Both the position numbers and the translations under genes were made by a program. The notes beneath the pieces were generated by a model. That model was not told the DNA's origin. It made no database searches and saw only the letters and a list, made by a program, of their open reading frames with translations. From Myxococcus stipitatus DSM 14675 (GTDB lineage Bacteria; Myxococcota; Myxococcia; Myxococcales; Myxococcaceae), in assembly GCF_000331735.1 (NCBI RefSeq), contig NC_020126.1, positions 7,319,501 to 7,383,500 of the forward strand: a DNA stretch of 64,000 nt. Reading direction: 5' to 3'. How positions within the stretch are numbered: the stretch's first letter is position 1; every line of letters begins with the position of its first letter. Positions 36,412 through 44,449 of the stretch are shown here, piece by piece.

Positions 36412-36822
36412 ATGCCCATCCCGGCCAATCCGCAGCTGCCCATGACCAACAGCAACTCGCTCCTGACCACCATCATCAACGACACGCCCAACACCTTGAG
36501 CATCGTCGTCGGGGTCCCGGACTCGACGCAGATCATCTCGCTGTCCAGCGCCACGCTGGGGCCCGCCGGCTCCAAACAGAACCAGGTCACCGTGATGACC
36601 CAGTACAATGACGACAACTCACTCAACGTGAGCGTGTGGGACCCGAACTACTCCACGAGCAACTCCGTGGCGTCCTTCGTCTCGCACCAGAAGGACCAGG
36701 ACTCCATCATCGGCAGGGGCAGCGAGCCGTGGGTCGACACCGTCAACTACGTCGGTGGCTACACCCTCTCGCCCAACGCCCCCAGGCTGGGCCAGATCTC
36801 CGTGACGGTCGGCAAGACCTGA
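36412..36822 (+). CDS. Uncharacterised 136-residue beta-rich protein
   Basis: ATG 36412 follows GGAG at eight bases. There is no signal peptide or membrane helix. The composition is rich in Asn, Ser, Thr and Val (NSNSLLTTIINDTPNTLSIV, then QNQVTVMTQYNDDNSLNVSV and GYTLSPNAPRLGQISVTVG), which suggests an all-beta sandwich such as a lectin or a surface-coat protein. I recognise no family. A strong hairpin terminator follows at once, so it is a single-gene unit, and the region upstream holds a conspicuous dyad. Confidence 0.7.
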   Translation: MPIPANPQLPMTNSNSLLTTIINDTPNTLSIVVGVPDSTQIISLSSATLGPAGSKQNQVTVMTQYNDDNSLNVSVWDPNYSTSNSVASFVSHQKDQDSIIGRGSEPWVDTVNYVGGYTLSPNAPRLGQISVTVGKT

Positions 36823-36830
36823 GACGACAA

Positions 36831-36869
36831 GCGGGGCGACCTCGAGCCCTGTGCTCGAGAGCGCCCCGC
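36831..36869 (+). terminator. Long bidirectional hairpin terminator
   Basis: Two stacked stems, GCGGGGCG/CGCCCCGC and CTCGAGC/GCTCGAG, separated by a small internal loop with apical CCTGT; GGGTCTCTCTT follows. It lies between convergent genes ending at 36822 and 36918. Confidence 0.8.
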
Positions 36870-36917
36870 GGGTCTCTCTTCGGCGCCCTCACGCGTGGGG
36901 GGCGCCCTGGGTCCGCA

Positions 36918-38417
36918 TCAGGTCAGGCCGCGCTGGCGGTTGAGGAAGGCATCGCCGCGGGCCGCGTCGTAGTCGGTGCGCAGGTCCGGGTTGGCGATCT
37001 GCTCACCGAAGGCGCGGTGGAAGGGAATGGCCTCCGAGGGCGTCTGGGCCTTCTCCTGGAGGTTGGACGTCACCCAGCGCTGGAGCTGGTCGATGGTGAG
37101 GTCCTTGAGCTTGCCCGCGCCGGGGATGGGCAGGTTGGGCAGGAAGCTCTTGGCGGAGAAGAGCAGGTCCACCATGCCCTTCACGGCGTCGTTGCGCTTG
37201 TTCAGCTCATCCACGGCGACCTGGAAGCCGCCCTCGAGCGAGCCCACCAGGCTGCCCATGAGGCGCGCGCTGCGCTTGGCCTCCTGCGAGGGCGGGTTCT
37301 CGTTGGCGTGCTGCGCGAGCCCGGCGTTCATCGTCTCCAGGCGCTGCATGACGTTCTGTCGGAACGCGTCGCCACCCGGGTAGTCCTGCGGCGGCGAGAA
37401 GAGCGTCCGCGCGAAGAACTCCGACATCTTCTTCTGGCCGTCCAGGCCCAGCGAGCCGGACTGGTCCTGCAGGGAGGAGAGCACCGCGTCGCCGTGCTGC
37501 GTGAAGAAGCGGGCCGCGGCGGCGCGCGACTCGCGGTTCTCCCCCAACTGGCTGACGGAGTCCGTGAACACCTTCAGCGACTCCGCCGTGGGCGGGTTGA
37601 TGCGAGCGGCGGCGTCCAGCAGCTGCCCCAGCGCGGGCGAATACGTCGCGTCCGGGCCGGCGGCGTTGATGTTCTTGATGACGTCCGCCATGCCCTCCGG
37701 GTTCGCCGCCAGGAACGCCTGGAGCCGGTCCGGCGGCAGGCCCGCGAGCGCCGTGGCCACCGCGGCGCTGCGTTGCTGGTCATACCCGCCATTCTCGCGG
37801 ACGATCTCCATCTCGCGCCGCGCGTAGGTCTCGATGAGGTCCGGGTTGCCCGTGCCCGCGACGATGCTCGCCAGGCCCTCGTGCGTCTCCCCCGGCAACT
37901 CACCGCGGTGGGCCGCCGCGACCGCTCCCGACAACTCCTCGGGAGAAATCGCTCCGGAGCGGTAGGCGTTGTCCAGGGCTTGGGACAGCAGCGCGCGGTC
38001 CGACTCGGGAAGTCGCTGCACGTCGTCCAGGATGCCACCCGCGACATCGCCGTACTGGAACATCAGGTCCATGAACGCGGCCTGCTTGGCCGGGTCCGGG
38101 TTGTTCCGCAGCCACTCCGCCACGGCGGTGGCATCCCGGCTGTCATGGGCCTGCGCGATGGTCTGCTCCGCCGCGCGCAGCTCCGAGGGAGACAACGCCG
38201 CGGGCGCCACGGGCGTCGCCCCCGTCGTCTGCACCTCGGCCGCGCCCACGGTCGCGCCCAACCGGGCCCCCGCCGCTCGCCCCGAGGTGGCGGGCTGGAA
38301 CGCGTCCTGGGTGGCATTCGTGCGCACAGACTCGTTGCGCGTCGCGGGCCGGGCCTCGGTCCGCTCGGTCGTCCTCGACTCGACTTGACGACGCGAGCCG
38401 CGCTGGATGGTGGTCAT
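36918..38417 (-). CDS. Uncharacterised 499-residue helical protein
   Basis: ATG 38417 follows GAGGGGG. No signal peptide. The first 50 residues are disordered and Arg/Thr-rich (MTTIQRGSRRQVESRTTERT), then the protein is almost entirely alpha-helical, with Ala-rich amphipathic helices (ELRAAEQTIAQAHDSRDATA, LLSQALDNAYRSGAISPEEL, ARLMGSLVGSLEGGFQVAVD). No motif or family is recognised. A disordered basic N-terminus followed by a helical body is common in secreted effectors and in structural proteins; I cannot tell which. Single-gene unit convergent with the small beta-rich gene. Confidence 0.72.
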   Translation of the reverse strand: MTTIQRGSRRQVESRTTERTEARPATRNESVRTNATQDAFQPATSGRAAGARLGATVGAAEVQTTGATPVAPAALSPSELRAAEQTIAQAHDSRDATAVAEWLRNNPDPAKQAAFMDLMFQYGDVAGGILDDVQRLPESDRALLSQALDNAYRSGAISPEELSGAVAAAHRGELPGETHEGLASIVAGTGNPDLIETYARREMEIVRENGGYDQQRSAAVATALAGLPPDRLQAFLAANPEGMADVIKNINAAGPDATYSPALGQLLDAAARINPPTAESLKVFTDSVSQLGENRESRAAAARFFTQHGDAVLSSLQDQSGSLGLDGQKKMSEFFARTLFSPPQDYPGGDAFRQNVMQRLETMNAGLAQHANENPPSQEAKRSARLMGSLVGSLEGGFQVAVDELNKRNDAVKGMVDLLFSAKSFLPNLPIPGAGKLKDLTIDQLQRWVTSNLQEKAQTPSEAIPFHRAFGEQIANPDLRTDYDAARGDAFLNRQRGLT

Positions 38418-38627
38418 GGATTTCCCCCTCGGCCGCGCTTGGGGCGGCGTGGTCATGAGGCAGACGCCTCAAGTGTTTCCAGACATTGTCGCGCGCCCGG
38501 TCCGTGAGTTGCGGCGCCCCGGAGTGCCCCCTGGGAAAAGGGGGGTCCGCCGCCACCGCCGCGCGGCGACCCCTGGGTCACTTCGTCTCTACCCGGTGCG
38601 TCATGACGTCGTGGGGTGTCAGAGGGG

Positions 38628-39395
38628 TTACCACTGCGCTGGGTCGGCGTCGGCGAAGGTCGTACCCACGCCAATCTCGTCGAACCAGATGCTCCGCGTC
38701 CCCTGGCTGCCCTGCATGTAACCGTTGTCGCGCCAGCCATTGGCATACAGGCCGACGCGGAACTGGAAGAAGCGGTCATCCTCCACCGTCGTGTTCAGGT
38801 TGTACTGCTCCAGGACCTTCGTGCCGTCGAACCACAGCGTGAAGAAGCCGGTTCCATCCGTCGCCCACTTCGCCTGAATCACAATCTTGTGCCACTCCCC
38901 CGCTGTCACCGTGGCCAGGTTGCGGAACGTCACCGTCTTCTGGTTGCAGACGGTGCCTTGCTTCACGCGCGTGAAGAGCTGGTTGCCCGACAGCCACACC
39001 ATGGTCGACGGCATGTAGTCATCGCAGCCCGTGTTGGAGAAGTCCGCGATGAACTGCGCGATGTTGTAGGACTGCGGCTGGAACTGCCAATCCGCCTGGA
39101 GCCGGAACGCGAAGCCATAGAAGCCCGTGTCCCCTCGGCGGTACACATTGCTGCGCATCACCTCCGAGTGGTACCGCCCGCTGTAGGCCGCGTCGTAGAC
39201 CTGGGTCATCTTGAGGGCCGTCGGCCCCTCGTAGGTGACGTTCGTCACCTCGTTCACCGAACCTCGGTGCTCCCGACTGACGGAGTTCCAACCCGACAAC
39301 GTGCCTGTGTTGCGAAAGAGCGATGCCGCTTCCGCGACCAGGCCCACCGCCAACAACGCGACGCCAGCAACGACACTCAGATTCTGGGTTCTCAT
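38628..39395 (-). CDS. Secreted polysaccharide-lyase-like jelly-roll protein
   Basis: A 255-residue protein with signal peptide (VVAGVALLAVGLVAEA). The fold signature is a concanavalin-like beta jelly roll: RYHSEVMRSNVYRRGDTGFY, GFAFRLQADWQFQP, AGEWHKIVIQAKW and FFTLWFDGTKVLEQYN, as in polysaccharide lyase families acting on uronic-acid polymers (heparinase I or glucuronan-lyase type). The RYHSE segment resembles the catalytic strand in such lyases. Substrate unknown. It lies downstream of the hydrolase-like lipoprotein gene in the same direction but a hairpin separates them. Confidence 0.75.
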   Translation of the reverse strand: MRTQNLSVVAGVALLAVGLVAEAASLFRNTGTLSGWNSVSREHRGSVNEVTNVTYEGPTALKMTQVYDAAYSGRYHSEVMRSNVYRRGDTGFYGFAFRLQADWQFQPQSYNIAQFIADFSNTGCDDYMPSTMVWLSGNQLFTRVKQGTVCNQKTVTFRNLATVTAGEWHKIVIQAKWATDGTGFFTLWFDGTKVLEQYNLNTTVEDDRFFQFRVGLYANGWRDNGYMQGSQGTRSIWFDEIGVGTTFADADPAQW

Positions 39396-39416
39396 GGTGC
39401 TCGGGGGTGAGGGGTT

Positions 39417-39440
39417 CGGGCCCGAGTCCTATCGGGCCCG
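39417..39440 (-). terminator. Hairpin after the hydrolase-like lipoprotein gene
   Basis: CGGGCCCGA pairs with TCGGGCCCG around a short loop, with possible outer pairing of GGGTG and CACCC. It lies 53 bases downstream of the stop at 39494 and before the lyase gene start. Confidence 0.6.
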
Positions 39441-39493
39441 CCACCCCACCTAGCAGGCAGGACCAGGAATCACAGTTCCAAGTCCAGGGGACG

Positions 39494-40627
39494 TCATCTT
39501 TCGAGCGCTCGGGCCGCGCGGAGGCGCGCATCGAGCCACGTCAGGTGCGCGTCAATGGTGTCCGCCACGGCCTGCGCCTGCTCCGACGCGCTCGGGTCCG
39601 TGTAGGGATTGCCAATCTCCTTGTGCTTCCACTTCACCCAGGTCTGCTTGTACCAACCCCAATCGAGGTTCGTGCCCTTCGAGGGCGGAGAGGCGCCAGC
39701 GTACCCGGAGAAGGCGCGGATGCCCGTGGCGGGAGCCACCTCCTGGCCGCCCACCACGTGGAAGAGGTTCAGCCGGTGGCGGCGCGGGAACTGGGCATTC
39801 AGGTCCGTGGCCCACGCGCCATAGAACGTGCCCCAGGGCCGCACGGGGTTGTCAATCTTGCTGTCGGTGGTCCCCAGCTCTCCCTGGCTGTTGCGGCACA
39901 CGCCGTCGAACGACGACACGTAGATGTCGATGCCATCGAGCGCGGTGTTCGCGCGAAGTGACTGTGCCAGCCGCATCATCAGACACCCGCCGCGCGAGCT
40001 GCCCGCCAGGTAGATGGAGCGCGTCTCCGGGCGGACCTGCGCCTGGAGCCAACCCGAGAAGCCATTGACGATTCGCTGCTTCGTGTCGCTGTCGAACAGA
40101 TGGTCGAAGGTGCTGTCATTGACCACGGACAGGTACGTCCGCCCCCGGGGAAACCACCCCAGCGTGTCCAGCTTCATCGCCAGCGAGCGGCCATCCAGCG
40201 TGACGTTCGGACAGGAGACTCCGTCACAGGAGGCATCCCAGTTGGACGACTGCCCGGTGACTCCGCTGGAGTGGCCACTGCTTGAAATCTTCTGGCCCGC
40301 GGACATGACGACCAGGGCGTCGCGCGCGGCGGGCGCATCCACCTCCGCGATGCGGATGTTGTGGAGCACCAGGTCCGAGGCCCCCGCCGCGCGGAAGTGT
40401 TCAAAGCCGGCCGCCGCCTGAAAGGCCCCCGAGCCATTCAGGTACACGACACGCCGCGACACCACCGTCCGGGCTCCACCGCTGGGATAGGTCAGGGACT
40501 GCGCCTGGGCGTCCAGCGCGCCGTCCGTCCCAGACTCCAGGGGACCTCCGCAGCCGGTGGCACCAAGCAGCAGGGCCAGGTTCATCCACGAGAAGACACG
40601 ACGCGCGATACCTGATGAGCGAACCAT
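39494..40627 (-). CDS. Secreted alpha/beta-hydrolase-like lipoprotein
   Basis: A 377-residue protein from ATG 40627 with GGAG eight bases upstream. Lipobox LLGATGC near residue 26. The middle contains SIYLAGSSRGGCLMMRLAQS near residue 215, a GxSxGG nucleophile elbow, and FHVVGGQEVAP near 310; the C-terminal His is less clear (DTIDAHLTWL). This fits an extracellular esterase or peptidase of the alpha/beta-hydrolase fold. It is divergent from the 40670 gene by a 42-base gap. Substrate unknown. Confidence 0.72.
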   Translation of the reverse strand: MVRSSGIARRVFSWMNLALLLGATGCGGPLESGTDGALDAQAQSLTYPSGGARTVVSRRVVYLNGSGAFQAAAGFEHFRAAGASDLVLHNIRIAEVDAPAARDALVVMSAGQKISSSGHSSGVTGQSSNWDASCDGVSCPNVTLDGRSLAMKLDTLGWFPRGRTYLSVVNDSTFDHLFDSDTKQRIVNGFSGWLQAQVRPETRSIYLAGSSRGGCLMMRLAQSLRANTALDGIDIYVSSFDGVCRNSQGELGTTDSKIDNPVRPWGTFYGAWATDLNAQFPRRHRLNLFHVVGGQEVAPATGIRAFSGYAGASPPSKGTNLDWGWYKQTWVKWKHKEIGNPYTDPSASEQAQAVADTIDAHLTWLDARLRAARALER

Positions 40628-40669
40628 TTGTTGCTCCGGCTCCTGGAGGGATATGACACCGAGTATTTC

Positions 40670-41515
40670 ATGAATTCCAGAATGGACCGAGAGATGCGTC
40701 GAGAGCCTTCGAGGATGCGACCCGTCATGCGCGCCACGGTGCTGTGGGGCCTGCTGCTCACCCTCTCGTCCCTGGAGGCCCGGGCGGACGGGCTGTCCGT
40801 CATTCCGTATGGAGACAACTGCTGGGGGACGGGGGCGGACGCGGACAAGGATGGGCTGAATGACGACTGCGAACACCAGGTGGCGCGCTGGTTCATGCCC
40901 CTGTTCTGGTTCGACACCGGGGAGAGCGGCTTCGAGCGCCGTCCCTACTACGCGGTGAAGAGCGAGGGCTTCGCGACGAGGACCCTGCGCATCTTCTACC
41001 TGGACACCTTCTTCGAGGACACCGGTGTCACCACGGGCCATGACGGCGACCCCGAGTTCCAACTGCTGGAGGTCCACTACTCCGCGGGCCGCTGGTACCT
41101 GGACTGGGCCTACCTGTCCGCGCATCGCAAGAGCGTGTGTGATTCGTCGGCCTGGTACTCCCACGAGCAGCTCGAGTACGACCTGAGCGATTCGCGCAAT
41201 GCCTACCGTGGCTGGCCCGTGCTGTACGTCGCGGAGGACAAGCACGCGACCTACAACACGCTCGCCACCTGTGACAAAGGCTGCTTCACCCAGGACTACT
41301 GCAGCCGGCACGTCGCGCAGTACCTGGACATGGCCTCATCGCCGTTGGTCTCCAGGAACGTGGGGTCGACCGCGGCTCCGCTCATCAACTCCGTGGTGCT
41401 GAACGGCAAGACGGAGCGGCTGCTCGACGACGTCGACTTCAAGGGCTGGGATGACCAGTGGTATCGGCCGAACTCGAAGGGGTACTACCGGCACCTCGTC
41501 GACTTCGGCTTCTAG
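40670..41515 (+). CDS. Secreted protein with GDNCWGTGADADKDGLNDDCE motif (Vps62-like?)
   Basis: About 281 residues; the start is uncertain among in-frame ATGs at 40670, 40682, 40694, 40715 and 40727. A signal peptide (RATVLWGLLLTLSSLEARA) precedes a calcium-type loop DADKDGLNDDCE and a domain with YYAVKSEGF, YLDWAYLSAHRKSVCD and VLYVAEDKHATYNTL. The last motif recalls the HA-Y segment of Vps62/DUF946-like proteins, but that is only a resemblance. Six Cys are spread over the mature part, so disulfides are likely. A very short upstream frame (ATG 40653) overlaps ATG 40670 as ATGA. Function unknown. Confidence 0.7.
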   Translation: MNSRMDREMRREPSRMRPVMRATVLWGLLLTLSSLEARADGLSVIPYGDNCWGTGADADKDGLNDDCEHQVARWFMPLFWFDTGESGFERRPYYAVKSEGFATRTLRIFYLDTFFEDTGVTTGHDGDPEFQLLEVHYSAGRWYLDWAYLSAHRKSVCDSSAWYSHEQLEYDLSDSRNAYRGWPVLYVAEDKHATYNTLATCDKGCFTQDYCSRHVAQYLDMASSPLVSRNVGSTAAPLINSVVLNGKTERLLDDVDFKGWDDQWYRPNSKGYYRHLVDFGF

Positions 41516-41538
41516 CGTCGCATCCGACAGGCGCGTGC

Positions 41539-42789
41539 ATGTCGCTCGATTCGAGTCATCTCCCCCGGAGGCGAGGCGTCGTCGCCTTGGGGGCTGTCGC
41601 GGTGTTGCTGTGCGGCGTGGCGCTGGTGGGCCCCACGCGTGATGAAGGGGCGCCGGAGCCTCGGGGGCAGCGTCCCTCGAGCCCCGTGGCGCTGGATGCA
41701 GCGAAGGAGGAGGGGGTGGTGGCGCCCGCCGTGGGCCGGGAGCCGCTGGCGGTGGCGCCCATTCCCGAGGCGGTCTCTGGCGAGGCCCTGGCGGCGGCGC
41801 TGGGCGAGGAGCGCGTGGTACTGGCCTCCAGCACCGCCGTCATTGAACGCATCGAGATGGACCGGCCGTGGGTTTGTGCGGGCGGACAGGTCTCGCTGGC
41901 CGCGAGGGTGGGCGGCACGTTGGAGCCCGGTGCCCTCTTCCGGTGGGTATGGCCGGGACAGGAGACGGGGGCGGAGTTGCATCCGGGGGTCCATCTCCCC
42001 TGGCGGGCACCCGCCACGCCCGGCACGGCCTTCGTGCGCTTCCAGGTGTGCAAGGACCTGGGCGGCCGCCGTGTCGGTGTTCTGGCCGAGCAGGTGCTCC
42101 GCATCGAGGTCCGAGACTGCGCTGACGCCGCGTCACGCGAGGCACTGGAGGTGGCCGTCATCCAGCGCACCAACGAGGCCTTCCTCTTTCGCGCCATCTC
42201 GTCCGAGGCCGAGGCCCTGACGGGGTACTACTCATGGGACTTCGGCGATGGGCGGAGCACCGTCAGCCCGGGGCCCGAGGTGGAGCATGTCTATGACGCG
42301 AAGACACCCGACGAGCGGACCTTCACGGTGCGGCTCACTGCCGGGAAGCGCACGGGTGCCCCGCTGAGCGCCATGGCCTTCGTGCGCGTGCGAGGACAGC
42401 CGCCGTCCGACATGCGGTTGCCAGCAACCCTCACGCTGTCACGCACGAGCTCGAGCGCGGAGACATGGCGCAGCGAGGTGACCGTGGAAGTCCCGGAGGA
42501 AAGCACCATCACCTGGGAGCGCGTGGAGCGGATGACGCTGCACTGGGATGACCAGGTGGAGGTCATGACCCTCGACTGGCGTGATGCCATCACGGTGCGG
42601 GAGGAACGCGGTCGCGGCGCCTTCCAAGGCTCCGTCGAGGTGCGGCCGGGTGAGCTGGCGGTGACGGTGAAGCAGGTCGTGGACATCCTTCACGGGCGAG
42701 ACGCCACGGGCACGGAGGTCTCGCTGTCGTGGGCGTCCTTCAAGCGGGAGTCCGCCCCCTCGGGTGAGGCCCGACCTCCACTCAAGTAG
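41539..42789 (+). CDS. PKD-domain protein, membrane-anchored
   Basis: A 416-residue protein from ATG 41539. An uncleaved or signal-anchor helix (VVALGAVAVLLCGVALVG) follows the basic MSLDSSHLPRRR. A Glu/Ala/Pro-rich spacer leads to a beta-rich region and a PKD domain near residue 225 (YYSWDFGDGRSTVSPGPEVE), whose WDFGDG core is diagnostic. The C-terminal 150 residues are beta-rich without a known family. PKD domains serve protein-protein or protein-sugar contact outside the cell. It starts 23 bases after the 40670 gene ends, so the two are probably one transcript. Confidence 0.8.
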   Translation: MSLDSSHLPRRRGVVALGAVAVLLCGVALVGPTRDEGAPEPRGQRPSSPVALDAAKEEGVVAPAVGREPLAVAPIPEAVSGEALAAALGEERVVLASSTAVIERIEMDRPWVCAGGQVSLAARVGGTLEPGALFRWVWPGQETGAELHPGVHLPWRAPATPGTAFVRFQVCKDLGGRRVGVLAEQVLRIEVRDCADAASREALEVAVIQRTNEAFLFRAISSEAEALTGYYSWDFGDGRSTVSPGPEVEHVYDAKTPDERTFTVRLTAGKRTGAPLSAMAFVRVRGQPPSDMRLPATLTLSRTSSSAETWRSEVTVEVPEESTITWERVERMTLHWDDQVEVMTLDWRDAITVREERGRGAFQGSVEVRPGELAVTVKQVVDILHGRDATGTEVSLSWASFKRESAPSGEARPPLK

Positions 42790-42792
42790 GTC

Positions 42793-42820
42793 GGCCGCTC
42801 CGCCAGGAAACGGAGCGGCC
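42793..42820 (+). terminator. 10-pair perfect hairpin between convergent genes
   Basis: GGCCGCTCCG and CGGAGCGGCC flank an 8-base loop, immediately after the stop at 42789 and 25 bases from the stop of the opposing gene. No T-tract, but the stem is strong. Confidence 0.7.
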
Positions 42821-42845
42821 CTCCACGTCCAGCGGCGACGCCCGA

Positions 42846-43454
42846 TCAGAACGCGATGACGGTGCCGGGCGTGGTGCTGGTGAAGAAGTCGGGGAACGAG
42901 ACGACGAACTCGCTGCCGCTGCCCGACTCTCCCTGGATGATGCCCGACTTGTCCCCGTAGGACGTCAGCGTCGTCCCATCCATCTCGATGGCCACGGACG
43001 ACAGGCTCACCAGGTTGGTCGACAGCATCTGCTCACGGCGCACGATGGCCATCGTCTCCGGGTCCACGTGGGCGAAGCCCAGCGTGCGGTACGGCCCGCC
43101 GCCGTAGCTGGACTTCACCGTGTAGCCCACCGCCACCCCCAGCTCGTTCGCCGCGACGAGCAACGACGGGGGCGCGAAGCCGGCGGACGAGGGCATCGAC
43201 ACGCTCGCCGCTGCCCACGGGCACGACGCGGACGCTCGACGGTGCAGCTTGAGCTCGTTCTGCGGCGGCACCGGCAGTTGCGTCGTGTTCACCACCGTCA
43301 CCTCGAACGTACAGCCCCGCGAAGTCGCCGTCGTGTTCAGCGCCGACTTCCCGGAATCCAGCGCCGCCTCACTCCCACTCCCGGCCACCTCGCCACCACA
43401 GGCGGAGAGAACCGACATCGAAAAAAGGCAGACAGCTCGCTTGAACAAGCCCAT
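42846..43454 (-). CDS. Small lipoprotein of unknown function
   Basis: A 202-residue protein from ATG 43454. Signal peptide with lipobox VLSAC near residue 17. The mature protein is beta-rich (GCTFEVTVVNTTQLPVPPQN, SLSSVAIEMDGTTLTSYGD) with two further Cys. No family is recognised. Single-gene unit convergent with the PKD-domain gene. Confidence 0.7.
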   Translation of the reverse strand: MGLFKRAVCLFSMSVLSACGGEVAGSGSEAALDSGKSALNTTATSRGCTFEVTVVNTTQLPVPPQNELKLHRRASASCPWAAASVSMPSSAGFAPPSLLVAANELGVAVGYTVKSSYGGGPYRTLGFAHVDPETMAIVRREQMLSTNLVSLSSVAIEMDGTTLTSYGDKSGIIQGESGSGSEFVVSFPDFFTSTTPGTVIAF

Positions 43455-43584
43455 GACGACACCACTCCCTGTCAGTGAATACCGCGGAGACACCGTATCA
43501 TCCGTGTCATTCATTGCACTGGGAATCGCACACACCCACGTCATGCGCATTTCTTGCGCGACGGCTGTAACCCCACTGGCGTCA

Positions 43585-43610
43585 AGCGGGACCCCGCCTG
43601 GAGTCCCGCT
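43585..43610 (-). terminator. Hairpin after the FG-GAP protein gene
   Basis: AGCGGGAC pairs with GTCCCGCT around a 10-base loop, 31 bases downstream of the stop at 43642. Confidence 0.55.
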
Positions 43611-43641
43611 GACCTCTCAGTGGCTCCGACTTCGCACGCGC

Positions 43642-44232
43642 TCAGAAAGTGGAATAGGCGAACCACTTGGTTCCGCTGCTGACGTCGTGGCACAGCAGGT
43701 CCGCGCGACCATCTCCATTGTAGTCAGCGACCGAGAGCCGCCCGGAGGCATGGTTGCACCAGCCCATGGCCTGATACCAATCCGTCCCACCGAAGGTGCC
43801 ATTGGGAAACGCGAAGGCAATCCACTTGTCTCCGTTCCGGGTGTCGTGGCACAGCAGGTCCGCCCGGCCATCATTGTTGAAGTCCCCGGTGTGGAGCTGA
43901 CTTCCCGGGTGCCTGCACCACCCCATCGGCCTGTACCAGTCCGTCGAGACGAACCGCCCGCCCGGACGCGCAAAGGCAATCCACTTGTCTCCGTTCCGGG
44001 TGTCGTGGCACAGCATGTCGGAGCGACCATCGCCGTCGAAGTCGGCGGAGAGGAGCTGAGCCCCCTGATGGTTGCACCATCCCATCTCGATGCTCCACCC
44101 CGTGAAGCCCGCAAGCGCCGGAGCAGCCTCTGTCACCGGCTCGGCCACGAACGACCCGTTCGCGGCATCCGCGCCAGCAAAGGCAAGCACCGTCACCACG
44201 GCCGACAAGATAGACACACGTGACTCTCTCAT
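43642..44232 (-). CDS. Secreted FG-GAP-repeat protein with GWCNH repeats
   Basis: A 196-residue protein from ATG 44232, preceded by GGGGGAATCC. Signal peptide SAVVTVLAFAGADA. The mature part is three 53-residue repeats, each with GWCNH or GWCRH, a calcium loop (DFDGDGRSDMLCHD, DFNNDGRADLLCHD, DYNGDGRADLLCHD) and KWIAFA. Two copies are nearly identical in DNA (for example around 43822 and 43981, 159 bases apart), indicating recent duplication. This is the FG-GAP/VCBS calcium-binding pattern, but with paired Cys in each repeat and too few blades for a complete propeller. Function unknown; probably a surface or secreted binding protein. Confidence 0.8.
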   Translation of the reverse strand: MRESRVSILSAVVTVLAFAGADAANGSFVAEPVTEAAPALAGFTGWSIEMGWCNHQGAQLLSADFDGDGRSDMLCHDTRNGDKWIAFARPGGRFVSTDWYRPMGWCRHPGSQLHTGDFNNDGRADLLCHDTRNGDKWIAFAFPNGTFGGTDWYQAMGWCNHASGRLSVADYNGDGRADLLCHDVSSGTKWFAYSTF

Positions 44233-44449
44233 GGATTCCCCCATGCCTGGATGGCAGTTCAGACATGGGTATGAGCGATTCCGCGGACGCATTGAATGGC
44301 GCGCGGGTCGCGATGAGTGTTGATGGCAGACACCCCGCCTGCCCTTGGGCAGACGACGCAGGGGAACTCCCCCCGCGCCTCGACTGCGACCTCCTGGCCC
44401 GCACACCCAGGCAGCGGCTCACCTCCGCGGGCGCACGGGCGGCCCGGAC

